Shown here piece after piece: positions 21,567-24,590 of a DNA stretch of 24,590 nucleotides. The stretch comes from a virus, in the IMG/VR virus record IMGVR_UViG_3300005782_000303, positions 1 through 24,590 of that record; one strand, 5' to 3'. Numbering within the stretch: the stretch's first letter is position 1; every line of letters starts with the position of its first letter. Made by a program: the position numbers and the translations under genes. Below the pieces are notes generated by a model. It made no database searches and was not told the DNA's origin. It saw nothing but the letters and a program-made list of their open reading frames with translations.

Positions 21567-21941
21567 TTACCTCCTTAACGGATGATGAGGAAACTCTGCC
21601 AGAAGTATCTGGATTTGTTCTTTTTTCCTTGGTTCAGCATCCAAGCCACTGCTTTCTAAGTCTCTCAGCAGGACAGAGAGGCAACGCCTGTTTACTGAAT
21701 TTTCAAGGCTTCTTTGACGGCACGCTAGGGCCCAACCCTCCATATTTTTTTTGCTTCTTTTTGGAAAGGAGGGAAGCGGAGGCATTTCTTGGTACGCATA
21801 AGAGGAAATCCTACTTAACATCCAGCGCCTAGTTTCTTGTTGAAGCTCTTGGAGCGTGATAGTCCCTTGAATATACTTATTCCAAATATCCTTAAAGGGA
21901 TTAGTTGTCTTTCCCACCGTAGAGTTCAATGAGTTTTTCAT
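21567..21941 (-). CDS. Early-operon helical protein (124 aa)
   Basis: The ATG at 21941 lies inside the upstream gene (41-base overlap), with AAAGGAGG at good spacing. The stop is just before the next gene's SD. The N-terminal part (NPFKDIWNKYIQGTITLQELQQETRRW) and a basic helical C-terminal half (ACRQRSLENSVNRRCLSVLL) suggest a nucleic-acid-associated protein. By position after a winged-helix replication-type protein it could be a helicase loader or replication partner, but no Walker motif is present. Function not assigned. Confidence 0.6.
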   Translation of the reverse strand: MKNSLNSTVGKTTNPFKDIWNKYIQGTITLQELQQETRRWMLSRISSYAYQEMPPLPSFPKRSKKNMEGWALACRQRSLENSVNRRCLSVLLRDLESSGLDAEPRKKEQIQILLAEFPHHPLRR

Positions 21942-22593
21942 AACTTACTTCCTCCTTTTTCATTTTGGCGATCCACTCCTCACTGAGTATCTTCCAGGGG
22001 GTACCATCTTTTGCTTTGTCTATTCTTTCTTTTATGGCTTGGAGTGGAATACCGTCAAGATGAGCTCCTTCAATGATATCTCTCATTTTGAATACGGTTT
22101 TCCTACCAATCCGTTTGACGTGCCCGGGGAATTTCGCTTGATACAGTTTAATAAGCTTATCAATTTGGTTAGATGTTTCATCATCAATCGAGAGGGGAGC
22201 AGGCACTTCTGACTGTTCGCTTCGCTGTAACGTTCGTGCTTCTGGAAACGCTCGCAAAGTCTCATAATTACAGATGGTAAAGAGAGTTCCGTGGTGTAAC
22301 GTTCGCAGTATTATTCGTCCTTCCTCTATCAGTTCTTTCACAATCCTTTCGATAGTGGGAGCTGAAGGTTTTTCAGTCCTATAGCCTATTTTATAACTTA
22401 GGTCTTTTGCGATTTGACGATAACTTCGGAACATCTGACCTCTTTTTATTTCGATGCCCTGGTAAACACTATCGGTGTAATTTGCCTGCTCACAGAGGTA
22501 AATCCAGATTTTGAGTTTCCAAGGCGAGGCTTGCCAGATTTTCTTATCCAAAGTGAATTTCATGCCTCTGCCCAGTTTCTCGGGGTTAGTCAC
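21901..22593 (-). CDS. Winged-helix replication-type protein (230 aa)
   Basis: The GTG start at 22593 has AAGG nearby and is linked to the upstream gene by a 7-codon mini-ORF. Residues ~15-115 are a winged helix-turn-helix typical of phage replication initiators and DnaD-like proteins: ASPWKLKIWIYLCEQANY, GQMFRSYRQIAKDLSY, SAPTIERIVKELIEEGRI, LFTICNYETL. The C-terminal part (KLIKLYQAKFPGHVKRIG, MRDIIEGAHLDGIPLQAIKERI, DGTPWKILSEEWIAKMKK) resembles the helical domain that contacts the helicase or origin. Expected role: origin recognition or primosome assembly. The origin itself was not identified. Confidence 0.7.
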   Translation of the reverse strand: MTNPEKLGRGMKFTLDKKIWQASPWKLKIWIYLCEQANYTDSVYQGIEIKRGQMFRSYRQIAKDLSYKIGYRTEKPSAPTIERIVKELIEEGRIILRTLHHGTLFTICNYETLRAFPEARTLQRSEQSEVPAPLSIDDETSNQIDKLIKLYQAKFPGHVKRIGRKTVFKMRDIIEGAHLDGIPLQAIKERIDKAKDGTPWKILSEEWIAKMKKEEVSYEKLIELYGGKDN

Positions 22594-22612
22594 TGAACCT
22601 TAGCCTTTCTCA

Positions 22613-22936
22613 TCAGGGCTCGTCCAGCAGAACGGGATGACCCAGGACTCTGACTGTCCTAGCACGTCTTTTAATCAAACCTTTGACCCGTGGACGCTTG
22701 GGTGGCTTAGTAGTCGAATCGATGTTGGTAATCTTAAAACCTTTCTTCTTTGCCTTTTGCTTCTCGGCGTGAAAAGCAGGTAAAGATTTACCATCTGTAC
22801 GGTAGGTTATACTCGTGCGACGAATAATTTCGACCAGAGGCGTGATTTTGATAATGCTCTTGAAAAATGTACGGCCATTTCGTTTTACCAACCACTCCTC
22901 TTTACCGGATGGATGTTTCGCGATGAATCCTTCCAT
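22613..22936 (-). CDS. Basic hypothetical protein (107 aa)
   Basis: An in-frame start five codons upstream exists, but ATG 22936 has AAAGGAGCTAGC directly before it and is chosen. The N-terminal 60 residues look like a small beta domain (FIAKHPSGKEEWLVKRNGRTFF, IRRTSITYRTDGK). The C-terminal half is very basic (KQKAKKKGFKITN, KPPKRPRVKGLIKRRARTV). Probably binds nucleic acid; no fold recognised. It directly follows the methyltransferase-like gene. Confidence 0.6.
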   Translation of the reverse strand: MEGFIAKHPSGKEEWLVKRNGRTFFKSIIKITPLVEIIRRTSITYRTDGKSLPAFHAEKQKAKKKGFKITNIDSTTKPPKRPRVKGLIKRRARTVRVLGHPVLLDEP

Positions 22937-22954
22937 GCTAGCTCCTTTCAATAC

Positions 22955-23488
22955 CTATTTATTAGCTTCAAAGAATGCTTTTGCGAATCCCGGAGGTGTT
23001 ATACTTCTTAATTTTGCTCTATCAGGGGATGGTGGCATTAAATGTATTTTACTTCCTCGTGTTGGGACTACTGGATTCTTTTTGGGAATATTAAAATTAC
23101 CCCACAAACAGGTTTTCTTTGTCCAAGGGTCGCCATAATCGCAAGGGTTGAAATACATTTTTGGTTTGCCTAGGTAGTGAACTAATCTTCCAACTGGATT
23201 TTCTAAACACCAGAAATGTGGATTTGCTATTAAAATTATTCTCATACAAGCATCTACAATGGCGATGGCTTCAAAAAAAGCAGATTCACCTGCTTGTTTC
23301 CACCACCGAGCACCACTTCCAGCCAAACGAGTGCAGGGTGGGGCAGCTAGTATTCCGTAAACATTATTTGGTGGAAAATAGAACCTGACATCATAATCGG
23401 GTAAAGTGATGATTCTTACATCATATCCATTATCTCTATAATCCTTACTCCACGAGCCCGTTGCTCCACAGAGGTCAAGAATTATCAA
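22955..23488 (-). CDS. Mini C5-cytosine methyltransferase-like protein (177 aa)
   Basis: The TTG start overlaps the upstream stop (TTGA), with AGAGGAAAAAA upstream. LDLCGATGSW (residues 4-13) is SAM motif I, with the acidic pair around D31 and D33. AAPPCTRLA carries the catalytic-type P50-P51-C52 of motif IV, and LENPVG (E96-N97) resembles motif VI. The C-terminus (SITPPGFAKAFFEANK) resembles motif X. At 177 aa it lacks most of the target-recognition region of full C5 enzymes of over 300 aa. Probable role: methylating phage DNA against host restriction. Target sequence not predictable; inactivity or a different substrate is possible. Confidence 0.7.
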   Translation of the reverse strand: MIILDLCGATGSWSKDYRDNGYDVRIITLPDYDVRFYFPPNNVYGILAAPPCTRLAGSGARWWKQAGESAFFEAIAIVDACMRIILIANPHFWCLENPVGRLVHYLGKPKMYFNPCDYGDPWTKKTCLWGNFNIPKKNPVVPTRGSKIHLMPPSPDRAKLRSITPPGFAKAFFEANK

Positions 23489-23697
23489 GTTTTTTCCTCT
23501 TTATTTTTCAGATATTTCAGATGCCCCGGGCAAATACCCTTATTTAGCAGACTCTCGCAGCAGCCGTCTTTCTTGCCATACTTCACGCAATACTTCTTGT
23601 TTATCTCTGGCATACATTTCCCGCAATATAGGTCTGGGTCTGTAATATAGGTAAAACTAAGGCTTTTGCCTTCTTTCCCGCAACCAGTACAGTTCAT
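23485..23697 (-). CDS. Double zinc-ribbon-like Cys-rich protein (70 aa)
   Basis: The frame is open to a start at 23766, but ATG 23697 is chosen because it overlaps the stop of an SD-led small gene (ATGA) and opens with the first Cys. C3-x2-C6 and C25-x2-C28 form a standard zinc ribbon; C37, C46, C47, C56 and H59 may form a second site. The C-terminus is Lys-rich. Such small ribbons often bind nucleic acid or host proteins. It precedes the methyltransferase gene with overlapping stop/start. Confidence 0.6.
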   Translation of the reverse strand: MNCTGCGKEGKSLSFTYITDPDLYCGKCMPEINKKYCVKYGKKDGCCESLLNKGICPGHLKYLKNKEEKT

Positions 23698-23807
23698 ATT
23701 TTGGGTCTCTTTGTTAGCGATGAGAAAGTTCGTCTGAAATGCCGTTTTTTTCCTAGATATTGACATAGAAAACGGATGAGATAATCGAGTAAACTAATCT
23801 TTTTCAT
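23694..23807 (-). CDS. Small basic protein (37 aa)
   Basis: The ATG at 23807 has AAGGAGG at ideal distance inside the end of the 159-aa gene, and its TGA overlaps the ATG of the zinc-ribbon gene. The product MKKISLLDYLIRFLCQYLGK... ends with Arg/Lys-rich RHFRRTFSSLTKRPKI. The amphipathic N-terminal helix could associate with membrane. Strong SD and exact coupling support it. Function unknown. Confidence 0.5.
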   Translation of the reverse strand: MKKISLLDYLIRFLCQYLGKKRHFRRTFSSLTKRPKI

Positions 23808-24273
23808 TGCTTGCCTCCTTCCCCAACTCAATCACCGCCCGCTGGACGGCTTCTTGGCGGGTTTTTATCCCCTTAAGATAAACAAATTGTTCATACTTTT
23901 GTGTTACTTCTCTTTGACTACCAATCCAACACTCGAATCCTGTTTTGAATGGCTTAACCCCGGGGTCCACTCCTACTGTTAATCTATACCCCATCCCCTC
24001 CAATATCTTCTCAATCCTCTCCCAATGGAGGAGGGGGATGGATATATCAGTGATATATGTCAAACCAGTTTCTAATTTTATTGTGCCAATAGAGGGGAAA
24101 ACCTCAGTTATTAAGCCAATTCTATCATTCCACCCTTTTCTTCCTACCTGTTTATCTTTGACAATACACCACTCCCCCACTTCCGGCTTCCATTCCCACT
24201 TCCCCTTGCTAATTTTCTTGATAGCCTCAATTGTCTTCGGCGTTAGTGCTATAGCTTCTTTGGTGAATTGCAT
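23794..24273 (-). CDS. Hypothetical phage protein with MQFTKEA start (159 aa)
   Basis: The ATG follows GGAGG at 7 bases, inside the end of the upstream gene. Residues 1-25 are helical (FTKEAIALTPKTIEAIKKIS). Residues ~27-80 look like a small beta barrel of KOW/SH3 type (EWKPEVGEWCIVKDKQVG, RIGLITEVFPSIGTIKLETG). A mixed C-terminal part follows (WERIEKILEGMGYRLTVG, ECWIGSQREVTQKYEQFVY, ALAEERAV-type helix ending in GKEA). I recognise the general type from phages of anaerobic bacteria but know no function. Its N-terminus matches those of its two upstream neighbours. Confidence 0.65.
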   Translation of the reverse strand: MQFTKEAIALTPKTIEAIKKISKGKWEWKPEVGEWCIVKDKQVGRKGWNDRIGLITEVFPSIGTIKLETGLTYITDISIPLLHWERIEKILEGMGYRLTVGVDPGVKPFKTGFECWIGSQREVTQKYEQFVYLKGIKTRQEAVQRAVIELGKEASNEKD

Positions 24274-24434
24274 TTAAGTCCCTCCAATTTGCGTTTTATC
24301 TCTCTTTCCTCGAATCCCAAATCGAATAGAAATCCCTCAGCTAACTTTATGTCCTCTTGGTACATTTCTTTTTCACTTTCTATCTGCTTAAGTCTTTCTT
24401 TTAAGTCTGTCTCTTGCGCTTCTTTGGTGTACAT
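24249..24434 (-). CDS. Short coiled-coil protein (61 aa)
   Basis: The ATG follows AGGAG at 7 bases, within the coding end of the upstream gene (34-base overlap). The product is MYTKEAQETDLKERLKQIES... , almost wholly charged helix with a second segment FLFDLGFEEREIKRKLEGL. It overlaps the 159-aa gene by 25 bases. Function unknown; the shared TKEA start suggests a related origin or a common junction. Confidence 0.6.
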   Translation of the reverse strand: MYTKEAQETDLKERLKQIESEKEMYQEDIKLAEGFLFDLGFEEREIKRKLEGLKCNSPKKL

Positions 24435-24571
24435 CGCTCTATCTCCTCTTTAAGTTCTTTTACGTGTTTTTTCCATTTTTCAATTTCATCTCGGTCCCAA
24501 ATTATTCTTGCACCTTGCAGACGAGTTTTGGCATATCTAAGTTTACTTTCTAGCTCTTCTTTGGTGAACAT
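24401..24571 (-). CDS. Short basic coiled-coil protein (56 aa)
   Basis: The ATG at 24571 has AAGGAGGAATAA upstream, a strong SD. The product MFTKEELESKLRYAKTRL... is a charged helix (EIEKWKKHVKELKEEIERC) with a basic end (PKKRKRQT). It opens the visible part of the minus operon; the promoter is probably to the right of the window. It starts with FTKEE, like its neighbours. Function unknown. Confidence 0.6.
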   Translation of the reverse strand: MFTKEELESKLRYAKTRLQGARIIWDRDEIEKWKKHVKELKEEIERCTPKKRKRQT

Positions 24572-24590
24572 TTATTCCTCCTTCCTTGCC

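Noticed and set aside
21563-21832. 89-aa plus-strand ORF
   Set aside because: It lies opposite the 124-aa minus gene, which has an SD and tight junctions on both sides; the plus frame has no SD and is rich in Phe/Cys/Ser typical of an antisense shadow.
23698-23766. Upstream N-terminal extension of the zinc-ribbon gene (start at 23766)
   Set aside because: No SD there, and the stretch is better read in another frame as the SD-led 37-aa gene whose stop overlaps the ATG at 23697.
1-24590. CRISPR array, diversity-generating retroelement, transposon or integrase
   Set aside because: Looked for direct repeats with spacers, reverse-transcriptase motifs, inverted terminal repeats and recombinase motifs; none was seen.

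Overview
The window is part of a tailed bacteriophage (or prophage) genome, most likely short-tailed and podovirus-like. A right-handed beta-helix protein, a run of tail-fibre proteins, a head-to-tail adaptor-like protein, a nozzle/stabilisation-like protein and a tail-collar protein are followed by three large proteins suited to internal virion or DNA-ejection roles. No tape measure, sheath or terminase is visible. Base composition is AT-rich. Shine-Dalgarno (SD) sites are strong (AGGAGG type), and TTG and GTG starts are frequent. The one clear promoter is of sigma-70 type. The host is therefore a bacterium, but its phylum cannot be read from this sequence. A spanin-like gene hints at a host with an outer membrane; this is inference only.

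Layout. 1-9100 (+): virion surface genes, starting with a partial beta-helix protein and an intrinsic terminator. Small fibre and accessory genes follow, then adaptor, nozzle and collar proteins. 9100-15989 (+): two small proteins and three large ones (417, 347 and 1365 aa), the first with an exact 29-residue tandem repeat. 15981-16226 (-): a single small membrane-protein gene on the opposite strand with its own near-consensus promoter, which looks like a moron. 16239-20041 (+): a lysis and host-surface cassette of a short one-TM protein, a 582-aa protein with two barrel-like regions, small membrane proteins including a holin candidate, a SleB-type endolysin and an i-spanin-like protein.

19968-24571 (-): the opposing, presumably early operon, read right to left. 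It holds many small proteins, a mini C5-cytosine methyltransferase-like protein, a winged-helix replication-type protein, a PD-(D/E)XK-like nuclease and several Cys-rich proteins. Genes are packed with ATGA/TAATG junctions and nested SD sites. Several genes are very short (23-58 aa) and were found from SD spacing and start/stop overlaps.

The two transcription units converge near 19.95-20.15 kb, where candidate genes overlap on opposite strands in a locally GC-richer patch. The most interesting items are the promoter-bearing reverse gene, the 87-bp repeat, a possible -1 frameshift at 1143-1149, N-terminal tags shared by otherwise unlike neighbouring proteins in both operons, and an endolysin with two possible starts. 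No CRISPR array, tRNA, insertion sequence, integrase or reverse transcriptase was seen. No stretch over 300 bases lacks a gene.
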